Positions 33,682 to 45,664 of a stretch of 64,000 bases of DNA are shown in pieces. Numbering within the stretch: the stretch's first letter is position 1; each line of letters starts with the position of its first letter. Source of the stretch: Cannabis sativa (lineage: Eukaryota > Streptophyta > Magnoliopsida > Rosales > Cannabaceae); the NCBI RefSeq assembly GCF_029168945.1, contig NC_083605.1, positions 3,665,280 through 3,729,279 on the forward strand, given 5' to 3'. The position numbers and the translations under genes were made by a program. Under the pieces are notes generated by a model. It was given only the letters and a program-made list of their open reading frames with translations. It ran no database searches and was not told the origin of the DNA.

Positions 33682-35965
33682 CTAAGAACCAGAAATCAAC
33701 TCTTTCAATGAAGTGAAAGGTGAGCTATATCCATGAACTACAGTGTCTCTCCATAGAGCCATTCCTGTTAATAAAATAAAAAGCAAAATCAGAATATCGC
33801 TTTAACATAAATCATCTTACATGTTCTTTCGGGTTTTGCATCGGTTACAAGAGACAAACCTATCCACAGTTCGAAACCAGCGGTTGCTGCCAAGAAGAAT
33901 TCCTTGCTGATACTATTGAACCTGAAGAAAAGCACAAGGTCTCATCACTTAAGCTTATCGAAAACTCATAGGATTAGGAAAACACTGTTGTAAATGAACC
34001 GAAAAAACATCACAGAGCAACTTACCAGTACAAGCAGGCTAGATTTCCATATCCGTAAAAGAATGAAGCCCAAGAAGAACCGAGAAACCTATAATCATAT
34101 CGAAACTTGAGCTTTTCTTCTATATTTAGTTTTGTCATGTTATGATTATATGTGTGGAGATAAAATGGTTTACATAAATTTTTCTTTCGATTGGGTCTGT
34201 TTAGTTCAGAGGAATGAAAACAAAACAATAGAAATGATGAGAATGAGAATGAGAAAACACATTCTAAATAGACTAAATGAGATAATTAATGACACATTGA
34301 CATCTGAGCCTGACACAACAAATGCTGCTTACTACCACAGCAATGGACAATGAGATTGAAAAAATGCATTACCACATGAAATCGCGAGTTAATAGCGCAC
34401 GAGGAATCATGAGTCCATTGCCAATCATTGCAAGCAACATAGAAACAGGTGATAAGCCTTTAATATTGTCAGGATTGAGGAAATTTGTCCACTGAAAAAG
34501 TTAAAATCATCAAGGTTACATTCGAAAGTGAAGTTGGTTCAGTTGAGCAGAAACAGAAACACAGACAAAAACATAAATTATTACCATTTGTGATACCGGC
34601 ATCCACATGAAGAGGAGTGTAGCCGTCCATCCAGATATGGCTCCAACAAATTTAGTACCTTTCTCAGATAGTTTACCTAGTCGTGCCTGAGAAATATCAT
34701 AAAGCATTATCTTTGTACTCTAATTCAACTAAACAAACAAAACCCATAACATATCTAAGAACAAAGTTTAAAGCTTTACCATAACAACAGCTGCAACAGC
34801 TACAACAAACGATAGAGCACCGGGCAATATAGTGTTTGGTAAATAAGGAACAAATGTGGACCACATAACCTGCATTTTTTTCAAAATCGAAACATAATCA
34901 ACTTGAATTCAACACAGCTATTCAAAATCTTACCAAAAGACTGGATTTTTAATCTCATTGAATTCAACACAGCTATTCGAAATCTTAGTTAAAGACTGGA
35001 ATTTTAATCAACTTAAATTCAACAAAGCTATTCAAAACCTTAGTGAAAGTCTCTGGGTTTTTAGTCTCATTGAATTCAGGTCTGAATCAAACTCAAATAC
35101 TCAAAAATTCAAATAATTCGAATTTAAATTCAAACTCCTAAATAGAATCGAAACATAATCAACTTGAATTCAACACAGCTATTCGAAATCCTATTTAAAG
35201 ACTGCCTTTTTAGTCTCATTGAATTCAACAGAGCTACTCGAAATCTTAGTAAAAGACTAAATTTTTAATCTCATTGAATTCAAGTCTGAATCAAACTAAC
35301 TCAAATACTCAAAAATCAAAACAATTCGAACTCCTAAATAGAATCGAAACACAATCAACTCGAATTCAACACAGCCATTCAAAATCTTAGTAAAAGATTG
35401 GATTTTAATCTCATCTCTTTTCTTTCTCAGATTTGCATAATCAAACTCAAATACTCCAAAAATCCAAACAATTAGAATCCAACTTTCAAATCCCTAACCT
35501 GTGGCAAAGCTGATAAACCACCAACTGTAATAACATCCTCCCAAAATCTCCACACCGAATCATTAAGCAAATAGAAGTAATTAAAGAAATTAACAGCCAA
35601 ACCCGTTACAACGAGCACTGTGGTAGCAACGAAGTAAGGAAAAGCCAATCAGAATATCACTTTAACAAATATAATCTTACATGTTCTTTCGGGTTTTGCA
35701 TCGGTTAAGAGAGACAAACCTATCCACAATACGAAACCAGCGGTTGCTGCCAAGAAGAATTCCTTGCTGATACTATTGAACCTGAAGAAAAGCACAAGGT
35801 CTCATCAATTAAGCTTATCGAAAATTCATAGGATTAGGAAAACACTGTTGTAAATGAACCGAAAAAACGTCACACAGCAACTTACCAGTACAAGCAGGCT
35901 AGATTTCCATATCCGTAGAAGAATGAAGCCCAAGAAGAACCGAGAAACCTGTAATCATATCAAAA
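33682..35965 (-). pseudogene. MEX1: MEX1-like maltose exporter pseudogene with 3'-exon duplication
   Basis: Minus-strand exons encode, in gene order, PYFVATTVLVV...GGLSALPQ (about 35650-35505), VMWSTFVPYLPNTILPG (about 34870-34785), KGTKFVGAISGWTATLLFMW (about 34685-34585), WTNFLNPDNIKGLSP...RALLTRDFMW (about 34495-34373), GSSWASFFYGYGNLACLYW (about 34085-34025), NSISKEFFLAATAGFELWIG (33921-33860) and MALWRDTVVHGYSSP..KELISGS-stop (33774-33682). This is the C-terminal two-thirds of MEX1, the chloroplast-envelope maltose exporter used in starch breakdown at night. The N-terminal exons (transit peptide, first helices) are missing. In their place lies a second copy of the two late exons (35647-35960, duplicating about 33784-34105). 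Frames of the exons are well kept, so the rearrangement may be recent. Confidence 0.88.
34890..35480. repeat. Degenerate minisatellite in a MEX1 intron
   Basis: Phrases AACTTGAATTCAACACAGCT, ATTCGAAATCTTAGTAAAAG and TTTTTAATCTCATTGAATTC recur five to six times with variation, forming a loose array of roughly 60-190-base units. Intronic, no coding role. Confidence 0.7.
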
Positions 35966-36686
35966 CTTAACCTTATAAATTAGCATGTCTATTGATTAGA
36001 TGAGGTCAATAGGAAAAGGATAACACCGAAGAAGCTCTTGAAACCTGGTAACATAACATAACATAAACATCATAAGCATCAACATCAACAACAACAACAA
36101 CAACCTTAACCTTATCAATCTCATTCTTATTTGGAAAACAACAACAACAACAAAAAAAAGACAAACTTTACTAGTCAAGTCTGAATATATCTAAGAAGAA
36201 GAGAAAGGGGTCAGATCAGATGATTTCAGTGAGGACACTTGTATAATATATATATATATATAGGTAAGGATATTAATACTAACAGCTTACACATCCAGTT
36301 GATGAACAGAATCATTCACAGAAATCTAAACACAAAAAAAAAAAAAAAAAAAACTAAAATTGAACTCATAATAAAAGAAAAGAGTTGCATATATCTATGA
36401 AGGGAACAGAGAGAGAGATTATAAGAGGCCCCTCCGGGGATGGGGTATTGAGTGTAGATCTAGATCTAGATCTGGAAAACAAAACCAAACAAAAAAAAAA
36501 AAAAAAAAAGAAGAAGAAGAATATAAACTTTACTACTCAATTAGTCAAGTCTCTTATCTTCTCTTCATCAAATACTCTTATTTTGAACTCTACTTAAAGC
36601 ACAGAAGGAAAACCGTACAATAACAAACAACAAAATTCTGTAAAATAAGAAGATGGGCGAAGAGATTAAAATTTTCAGATCAGAAA
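35966..36686. other. Intergenic, low-complexity
   Basis: Contains CAACAA repeats near 36080-36160, A runs at 36331-36352 and 36489-36510, and AGATCT tandem units at 36455-36475. A short leader-like phrase (GGGAACAGAGAGAGAGATTATAAG, about 36400) resembles the MATH leader. No gene supported. Confidence 0.4.
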
Positions 36687-37378
36687 ACACAAAAACAAAT
36701 CATTATAAAAGAACAGAGTTGTAAATATTTATGAAAGATTATAACCTCAACTGAAAGGAACAGAGAGAAGAGAGGCTGCTCAGGTGCGTTTAGGGTTAGG
36801 GGTGACGAAGAGAGAAGAAGAAGAAGAAGAACAACTCAATTTTATTTTATTTTATTATTATTATTTTAATTAGATAGATAGACTTAAGATTGTTTCTGAC
36901 TCACTCTGACACAAAATCATTATTACTATCTTTTTTTTTTTACTTATTATTATTCTAAATAATAATCAATTATAATATATCCTATTATTCTAAAAATATA
37001 TAATTTTTAAACGGAAAATATCATTTGTTTAAACATATTTGCCTCAATTTAAATAATAAATTACCCTAAAAAAATATCCCTATAATTAAGAATTTCTATA
37101 TATATAAACCATAATTAACAGTTTCTATATATATATATAAAATCGTTTTTAATTTAATATATAATATGAAGATTAGGAATAAATTACCGTAAAAAAATAT
37201 CCCTATAATTAAGAGTTTCTATAAATATTTATAAAGCATAATTAAGAGTTTCTATATATATATAAAATCGTTTTTAATTTAATATATAATATGAGGATTA
37301 GGAAAGTGGATCTCTAAGGCATTTATTTTTAAAATTAATTTATTATTAAAATGGAAGAAAATATCTTTAACAAATATT
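36687..37378 (-). repeat. Third copy of the MATH upstream block
   Basis: Parallels 52808-53498 and 20105-20810 in the same orientation, i.e. as upstream DNA of a minus-strand MATH gene, but MATH C next to it is on the plus strand. It contains the telo-box-like CCTAACCCTAAACGCACC (minus strand). Shared indels (an extra GAA unit, AAACCATAATTAAC) make it closer to the D copy than to A. Confidence 0.8.
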
Positions 37379-37606
37379 TTATCAATAAAATATCTTTTTT
37401 AAATAATTCTGAATTTAGATATTTGTGCATTTATAATTAATTATTTATTTAAATTTCGTTTCAAATATATTTTTTTTAGCATAACTAAATATGGAAAATA
37501 AATGTCCTTATATATATTAGGTCTCAACCCCATTTTAGTTTTACTTTAATAATTTTATTATCAATCAAAAACAATGTAAATAGGAAATTGATAGTTCTCC
37601 CCCAAT
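37379..37606. promoter_or_regulatory. Upstream region of MATH C
   Basis: AT-rich, 228 bases between the upstream-block copy and the ATG. CCCCAATGGGTAAT surrounds the start, the same start context as the other MATH copies. No firm TATA box can be chosen. Confidence 0.3.
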
Positions 37607-39277
37607 GGGTAATACGAATTCAGTAGGTATGTATTATTATTATTTATCATCTTTGTGAATTCTCAACTATTCAAAATAAATTTTACTGATATTGTAATTT
37701 TTAGCATTAATTGAAAATCAAAATCAAAGCTACAACAACAATCCTGGAAATGGAGATGGAGATGGAGGTATCATTATCAATTTATTTATGGGAATCAAAT
37801 ACACTCTTAAATCTAAATTTAATTCATATTTATTCAATTGTTTTATTTTAATAGACACTATACATAATCAAATTTGTTGTTTAATGATCGAATGTAAATT
37901 TGTTTTTTTTTCTTTTGTTACAATTGTTGCTTTGTAGAAAATTTAAATAAATGTATGAGAACTACTCCACCAGCTCACTACTTGATGAAAGTTCAGTCGT
38001 TCAGTTTGCTCTCAAAATCAATGGAGAAACACGAAAGTTCTGTATTTGAAGTTGGGGGATACAAATGGTATTTTTATGTATATCATATATATATGAATCA
38101 AATCAACTATTATTATTATTATAATTAATATTTTATTTCATGTATATAGGGTATTGTCATTTTATTCAAATACATCTGAAAAATACCTATCTCTATACTT
38201 GACAATAATATGCTCTGATGATGATGCCGAGAGTACTACTTCTGATGATGTGGGTATTATTCCAAGCAGTGGTTGGGAAGTTAATGCTAACTTCACTTTG
38301 TTTGTCTATAATCAAACAAAAGATAATTACCTGACCTTTCAAGGTAATTAATATTGATGATATGTTATTATTAATTCACATAATTATTTTTTATCAATTA
38401 TATAATATACTTTTGTTGTTGTTAATTTGATATTTGTAGCTGTAAAGCGTTTTCATGAGATGAAAAAAGAATGGGGATTTGAACAAATAATGTTACTTGA
38501 AACATCCGAAGATGTGAATAATGGATATGTGGTTAACGACACGTGTGTATTTGGAGCTGAAATTTTTATCATAAATCATACTGCTCCAACCTCCGCAATA
38601 CTTTCTGTAGTTGATCGTCACTTCATAAACAATTCTATTTTTCGTTGGGAAATTAAAGAATTTTCGGATAAATATATTTACAAATCTCAAGTCTTTTGCT
38701 CTGGAGGAATAGAGTGGTACGTATGTATACATGTATTGGTAGATTTAAATTAATATTATTTTCTTTTTTAAAAAATTCATATTCTAATTAATTCTTTTAA
38801 TTTGTTTATTTTGTTTCATCCAGGCATTTAACTATCAGTCCAAACGGTATTCAAAGTAGAGATGGAAAATCATTGGCAATATTTTTAACGAAGGAACATC
38901 CAAAAAACTCGACAACTTATGCTGAGTTTTGTGTTCGAATAATTAATCACCTTGATTCTAAACACAAAGAATATGCAGGTAAGTATATTTCTTTTAACAA
39001 TTAATAACAAAATTAATGATGATATATTATTGTATTTTATTAATTTATCTAAACTCATGATCATGTCTTTTGAATTTTGATTACAAATTGTGCAGATAAT
39101 GAATGTTTCAGTCGTGACAAAAGTTGGAGTTGTACTAAATTAATATCACTAGAAGATCTTCACAATCCTTTGAATTATTACATTGTCAAGGATACTCTAA
39201 TTCTCCAACTTGAATTCTTTCTTATTTCACACACTAAAGTTTTGACATCTTCCAAATCTACAAAGATGATAAATTGA
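37607..39277 (+). CDS. MATH-domain protein C (two MATH domains), 340 aa
   Basis: Seven exons: 37607-37628, 37705-37767, 37938-38067, 38150-38343, 38440-38716, 38824-38978, 39096-39277; 1023 bases, open to TGA. Compared with A and D it has an extra small exon encoding an Asn/Gly-rich linker (NQSYNNNPGNGDGDG) and a longer acidic loop (DDDAESTTSDDVG) in the first MATH domain. First MATH: PPAHYLMKVQSFS, WEVNANFTLFVYNQTKDNY, GYVVNDTCVFGAEIFI. Second MATH: FRWEIKEFSDKYIY, GIEWHLTISPNG, LEDLHNPLNYYIVKDTLI. The product is diverged from A and D but no exon is broken, suggesting selection or a separate functional paralogue. Confidence 0.87.
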
Positions 39278-40092
39278 GTATTGGAGAAGGCCACCCACTC
39301 AATTAGTAACTTAATTGGTTTTAAATTTTCTTTTTATTTATTTATTATTATTAGGTATTAAATATATATATGATATCATTTCAATATTTTGTTAATTATT
39401 AATTATTATTGTTAATATTATGATGTATTTGGGATTAAAATTGTGTTTTGAAAAATGTGAGTTATTATTTATTGTTTGGGCTTATTGGGCCTTACTTGGG
39501 CTTTTGAACTTTGATTGGGCTTGTAACCTTTCCATTTATCGTTTTATTTACTCTATCTACAAAAATATGCTTATATCACAAAATTAAGCAAATTTAACTA
39601 AAATCATCGACATCCATTATTTTAAAATTTTCTATTATATACACTACACATATAATTATAAATTGAACTTTTAATCATATACATTTAGATTTGAAACTTT
39701 TTCTATTAAAACGAAAACTTAATTGTTAAAAATTAAAATAAAGCAATAAACTTATTCATAACCAAAGTGATAGTTTTTACTTTTTCATCTTTAATAAATT
39801 AAATATTTATATACATGTTATATATGTATATATAATGCATTTGTACAAAGATTAACTGAAGCTACAAAATAAAAAACACTCAAAATATCTTTATTTATTA
39901 TAAATGCATAGAAATACAAAATATATACAAAAAAGAAAATATGATAAATTATTTGTTAAAGATATTTCCTTCTATTTTAATATTAAATAAATTTTAAAAA
40001 TAATTGTCTTAGAAATCCACTTTCCTAATCCTCATATTATACATTAAAAAACGATTTTATTAGAAGCTCCTAATTATAGGGATATATATATC
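39278..40092 (+). repeat. MATH C 3' flank and a promoter block with no gene (block E)
   Basis: From about 39510 (GGGCTTGTAACCTTTCC) to about 40080 (AGGGATATAT) the sequence parallels 26660-27715, the upstream side of block B, in the same orientation. A fourth MATH gene would be expected right of 40080, but the block is cut there by a Helitron end. The MITE target site is empty here (CCATTATTTTAAAATTTTCT). Confidence 0.75.
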
Positions 40093-40294
40093 CTAGCAAA
40101 AACTACGTGCGAGGCACTTATACTAAATTTTATGCTAGTTTTTTTCTATGTTATTTGAAAGTGATACAATAAAAAATTAAAGAAAAAACATTATTAGTTA
40201 TTAGGTGAGATTATTTGAATAAAGAACAATAAATAATCACGTAAAAATCAAAAATAATTATTTGAATAAAGAATTCAATGTACACATTTATATA

Positions 40295-43200
40295 CTAGTT
40301 AGAAGTTACGTGCCAAGGCACGTAAATATTAGTTTTATTTAAAATTTAGTTCTTTTTTTTTCTTATTTAGATTGTTTCTAAAGATATGATCATGCGAATG
40401 ATTTATTTTATTAAAGTAATATTTGTGCTATTATAATTGGTTATTCAAATATAATTGGGTATATATAAGTCATAACAAAATAATACTTATTATTTACTTA
40501 TAGAAAATTTGGAGGAACAAGATAAAAGTTTTGCAGAATTTAAAGCAAATATTATGTAACAAAAATTAAAGAGAATGTGCGATATTAAAATAGAAGAAAA
40601 AAGTATTAAAAAAAATCTTAATATATGGAATATTATTAGAAAAACTAAAAATAGTATAGTGAAACTTCTTCCTAATCTTTCTAATCTTGATTAAACCTAC
40701 ATGCTTACGGGTGTTGATTGATGTAGTTTACAAAAAGTTATTTAAGTATAAAATAAAGGGAAAATATATTGGGGATTTTTTACATGATATTTCATTTTAT
40801 CTTTCATATATGTAACACAATATTTACATCCGAATATTTAGATCGATATTAGTAGAGAAATAATACCTAGCTTCGAATCAAGTAAAACAATACCAATTGA
40901 CGTTGAAAATTCAGATACGGTGGCCACAAATTATGTTGAAAATTCCATAGAACATTATAAGAGAGGCTAGTAAAAAAATGTGTAAGAGGTCAGTGCAGAA
41001 AGAATAACAATGTATGTGGACACTTAGAGATGATAATCATGTTTTAATTACCATAATAAAATATCTTAGAATTGAAATTATAATTACCTTCTATTGATAT
41101 TGAGACATATATTCAAAAAAGTAAGTGTTTAATTAATTAAAAGAATATAAAATAAAATAAAATTAAGTGTTATACCGACCCAAAAAAAAATAACAGTAAA
41201 ACCAGTAAAAGCAGAATATATATGAACAACATAATAACCAACAAAAAGTCAACCTCAATAAGACACCCTAGTATGAGATCTATGTGTATTTTGACCGATA
41301 GGAATGCCCAACATTATAGTAGTGTAATAAGCATTAGTGATGCGTATATTATTTATTTTTATTTTTTTTATTTGAATAATTTATAAAATACGATTGAAAA
41401 GAATAAATAATAAACCAATTTTTGGTGATCTAACTAATTAGCATATATATAGAAAATAATATTTTCCAGTGAAATTAATGCTCAAATACTCTATGAAATA
41501 AAAAAGAACACTAATATAAATACAAACACATTCAAACCTCGTAATCAAATCAAATGATAACCCACAAGAAAAGATGTAAATTGAAAATCTCAAAAGATTG
41601 GCCTACTAAATCAGAAAAATACAAGAGTGAAAACCAAAAGCAATCTTGATTGCCTTAAACACATATATAAATAATTAAATACAAGTGCATGGTCATGGTC
41701 ATGGTCACTTCTTTGTTATTTCTATGAGTTTAGTTTTCCTTAGCATGTTCAGAATTGGCGTGTAATATAAAAATACCCTAAAAGAAACTTCATGCATCCA
41801 GATGTCTCATATAATTGATGATGCTAATCCTAGAGTCACTATATGTATGTGAACAAAATTTTAATTTCTAACTAAAATATATGTCAAGAACAATAAAAAT
41901 TTTATAATTGAAATGATACTGACATTGGAAGAAATAACCAACAAACATAATGAAGCAAGACCGATTAAATCTTATTTACCATGTATATTTGACAAGTACA
42001 TGCTTGGGCCAGTGTTGAGAATCCAGAATTGTTGACGAATGCTTGGATGAACCTCAATGTCTATTTGGAAAAATGATACAAAAGGCTATGATGAAATCAA
42101 CCTTAGAACAAAAAGGAACTACAACTTTATACACCCCTGAACACCAATAGTTCATTATAAAATACAAGAAATTCCTACAAACTGTTACAGTAATAAAGAG
42201 TGATCCTTTCTGGTGAAGTGATTTCCGCCATTGGAGCTGGTGCGGTGGTGCCTATGCACAATTAAAATGAATGCTGAGAGAAAAAAGATGTATTAAAATG
42301 AATGTTCGTGCAGTGGTGCCTATGCACAATTAAAAAAGATGTTGAGAATGAAATGTGAATGAATGAATATGAATTCAGATAAATGTATATATATACTACC
42401 ATATTTCCACCCATAGTGAACCCAAATTTTCCATGTCATGTATATGTTTGGTACATTACAAATCTACCCCAATCCCATTAGCTCTATTCTGGGGAAGTTT
42501 ACACACAATAGAGGGTCAGTCCAAAATTCGGAGAAACTCTAACAGTAAAGCAGCCTATTAGCTCTAATTAGTTCGTTTTTATAACTCTTATGTAAATTCC
42601 CTTTCTTTTTGACCTCTAATATAGCAAGAATTACACCTGGCAAGAACTTCCTTCAATCGATTTCATTTCCTCAATAGTTATACATAACAGATTTTTAGAT
42701 GAAAACCAACCTTTTCATTTTTGAGGAATTGTATCATACATTCAACCTTCGCGATGCCTCCAGCAGGCATGTTGTTCTCTGCTACAGTTTCCTTCACAAA
42801 CCTGGTAAGACGGGAAATGCTAATAAATTACATGACAATAAATGCATAGTTTCTGCATAAGAAAAAGGTCGACCATAGTTCAGACATACCTTGCCAACTT
42901 GTCCTGGGATGATTGCAAAATGTAGATGGAGAGTATTCTTTTAAACAAGAAACGTAAAGAAAAATTACCAAACAAGGAAAGAAAATGCTTAAACAGAATT
43001 TAGAGTAAAAATTGGAACCTTGAGGAGTTTGAGTGTTGTCCAATGGTGATTGTTTTCCATTGTTTAATTCACACAAAGGCTCATTCAAGTCTGGTACCAC
43101 CATACCCAATTCCTCACTGTTTTTCTTCTGTCTTCTCATATATGTTATAGGCTTTAATGGAGTGTTTATGATCTCCATTATTAAATAATGATTGTTGTAA

Positions 43201-43887
43201 ATTGTAATCACTGAATAATCAAACAAAAAATCTAAAATTAATTGAAACTGATCGGATGCATTCAAAATAGAGTAAAAATTTGAAAAACAGAGGAATTTAA
43301 CACATGTATTTACACAAACACTAAATCATCTAAAAGAAAATAATTATATAACAGGCTTCAATTTTTTTTTCTCGGATTGAAAACAAGCCAATACCCAATT
43401 CATATATTAAAATTAAGCTAATTTGGATTTTTGTTTTGTACCAAATTATGAAAGTTTTATTGTAACGGTGTAAAAATTCAAATGTGAAAAATGTTATTAA
43501 AATAAAAAGTGGGATGTGATATTACCAAAATCAATTGAAGAGAGAGCTTCAATCACTCCATCACAGCCGTCAGAGAAACAATGAGATGAGAAAATACCAA
43601 TTTTTCTTGTCGTTTCTTTTCTTGTTTAGTAATTTTTCTTTTCGTTCTAATTTTTCTTTTCGTTTCTTTTCGTTTCGTTTTTCATGTGTTTTCAATGGTC
43701 GACTCCAATTTAGAGTGAAAAAACGATTAAACGAAAAGGAAAGTTAATGGCGTTAGAAGGAAAGTTGAAAAAAAAAATGGTGGATGGTTTTTTTGGGGTT
43801 AAATTTAACAGAATATTTTTTTATTTATAAAGTATATTCTGTTAAACCAAGAAATACCGTTAGATAGGTACTTTTAATATATAAAGA
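40295..43887 (-). mobile_element. Helitron H3, about 3.6 kb, with captured gene fragment
   Basis: 3' end: perfect 9-bp stem TTACGTGCC-AA-GGCACGTAA (40306-40325) and CTAG at 40295-40298 followed by T. 5' end: minus strand TCTTTATATATTAAAAGTAC at 43887, preceded by A. Subterminal sequence differs from H2, H4 and H5 at the 3' end, so it is a different family. Cargo: minus-strand exons at 42713-43179. Confidence 0.62.
42713..43179 (-). pseudogene. Unrecognised gene fragment inside Helitron H3
   Basis: Exon-like segment 43179-43022 starts MEIINTPLKPITYMRRQKK and contains VPDLNEPL, an EAR-like DLNEP motif. A later segment (about 42803-42715) encodes KETVAENNMPAGGIAKVECM after a putative AG acceptor. 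I do not recognise the family. Another possible terminal segment lies near 42250-42185. The same strand as the Helitron and splice-like borders suggest captured exons. Confidence 0.45.
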
Positions 43888-44856
43888 TATGAATCTCATT
43901 AATCAAAAAGAATTATTAAATATATGAACAATAATTTGTCACGCTATATGTTTCCCAATAAAGAAATCTACCTCCTCATAGTCAAAAATAAACAATATAT
44001 GTAATACAGATCTTTGTAATGAAGTACTTAAAAGAAACAAAACTTCAGTTAGCATAATCGGAAAAAGTTTAAGTGAACTAAATAATGACTAAGAAGATCT
44101 AAATTACAAAATGAAAATAACATGTCTATATGAGTATGATTCTATTGCTATATGAGCATAATTGATCTAAGAGAAAATAGATAAACTTATAAACATATAA
44201 ATATACTTAATATTAATTTTGACAAAGAAATAATTCAATTATAAACAATTCTAAATATCAGCTTGACAATTTCAACACACTAATTACTCATTAAATAACC
44301 ATAATGTATACATCATGATAATTTTATTTTATTTGATATCAAATGATAGAGATTATTGAGGTTTTCAGCCATGGAAAATACACTATGATCAAAAAGTAAT
44401 GCTCATTAATTGTATATTTCAAAGAAACCCTAATTTCCATGAATGTCCCTAATAATATATAAACAATAAAGTTGTAAATTAAAAAAAAAAGTAGCAAAAT
44501 TTCATTTAATATAAGAAATAGAACAAATTGAAGATTTATACAATACTGGAATTTGAACTCTTAGAAGCCATTAGCGAAGGGGCGAAACTCGTTAAATCTC
44601 CTAGTTGAACACTACCTTAAAAAAAATTAAATGATGTGGAGGTTTTTTATGTGTTTCTGTTTCGATATGTTCTTTTAAAACACCATAAATTGTAAAACAA
44701 GCCTAACAGTTGCTTAATGTTTCCTTAGCTTTAACGTGGCACCCACTTCTTAGATTGGCTTTTTTATCTTGTATATTTATGTATCTTTGAGATTTAACGG
44801 AAAAGGCTCTATTGCCTTGAGATTTAAACCACGTTTGATTTTCTTATTATTTACAG
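43888..44856. other. AT-rich Helitron H4 interior
   Basis: No gene. A tRNA-like fragment (GGAATTTGAACTCTTAG...) near 44550-44620 may be a SINE relic. Confidence 0.35.
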
Positions 44857-44925
44857 GGCCGGCATGCTTTGGTCTATGATATAAATACAACAAATGAGAC
44901 TTGGGAGTGGGTTGACCTTAAGGAG
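44857..44925 (+). pseudogene. EMSY-like (EML) Agenet-domain exon fragment
   Basis: A 23-codon segment bounded by TTTACAG and GTAACA encodes GRHALVYDI and [11 protein letters not shown], the Agenet/Tudor-like core of plant EMSY-LIKE proteins, which bind modified histones. No adjoining exon was found. It lies in the H4 interval on the opposite strand to the Helitron. Confidence 0.75.
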
Positions 44926-45420
44926 GTAACAATTGTGTTTTAAAATCTTGGTTCCTGAAGAATGTTTCAAGATACAAGTATGATGGGTTTTTTATATTAT
45001 AGACGATTTGTTCCAAAACATAATAGAACTAACCAATTTAGGTTAATGAGCTGGCTTCTGATACGTCCATATTAAAGATGATTGGGGGTGTGCGGTTCTG
45101 TAAATGCTATGAAATAATTTTGTAGTTAGTCTGTGAATATTGCAATGAAAGTGTTGGTTTGACCTGGCAATTTTGTGGTTACAACTTACAAGAATTCTTG
45201 ACAAGGTTGTTGAATAGTAAACCAATATAAAACTTGTTTTACTCTGTTGAATAATATGAAAGATAATTCATTTTTTCACCATGTTTAAAAATAAATACAA
45301 ATTTGATGAGCATATTACTTTTTTTTCTTTTTTTAATTGAGAGTCTCAGAGTATCAAATCCCGAGTTGTTTTTTTTTTTTTTAAATGTGTTGTAATTCTC
45401 GAATATTTAGCATCAAATAT
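44926..45420. other. Non-coding spacer after the EML exon
   Basis: Nothing supported; T-rich runs near 45318-45385. Confidence 0.35.
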
Positions 45421-45610
45421 CAGTTTAAATATTAATGGAATTTGTTTTATTATTATTTTATTATATATAAATAATATTTTATTATTTTATTAAATAAAAA
45501 TTAAAATTCACTCAAATATCAGTTCAAATATTAATGGGATTTGTTTTATTATTATTTTATTATATATAAATAATATTTTATTATTTTATTAAATAAAAAT
45601 TAAAAGTCAC
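45421..45610. repeat. Tandem duplication of about 105 bases near a Helitron 5' end
   Basis: TTTGTTTTATTATTATTTTA and TATCAGTTTAAATATTAATG phrases occur twice in succession, and once more at about 46795-46900 next to the H5 5' end. They are part of the family's 5' subterminal region. Confidence 0.7.
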
Positions 45611-45664
45611 CCATAAATTTCTCAAAAACCAAGAATTTTAGTTATATAGGCACATTTATAGATA

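Larger units (their letters stand above)
40093..45662 (-). mobile_element. Helitron H4, interrupted by H3
   Basis: Proposed 5' end at 45662 (minus strand TCTATAAATGTGCC, preceded by A) and 3' end at 40093 (imperfect hairpin AAGTGC-CTC-GCACGT and GCTAG; following base is G rather than T). Subterminal DNA at 40097-40200 closely matches that of H5 at 45669-45770, so they are the same family. Pairing of the two ends is inferred. Confidence 0.5.

Noticed and set aside
34890..35480. CRISPR-like array
   Set aside because: The repeats are degenerate, irregularly spaced and intronic in a plant gene; no conserved repeat-spacer pattern.
36385..36597. A 70-codon plus-strand ORF
   Set aside because: Made mainly of AGATCT repeats and a poly-Lys A run; no conservation or domain.
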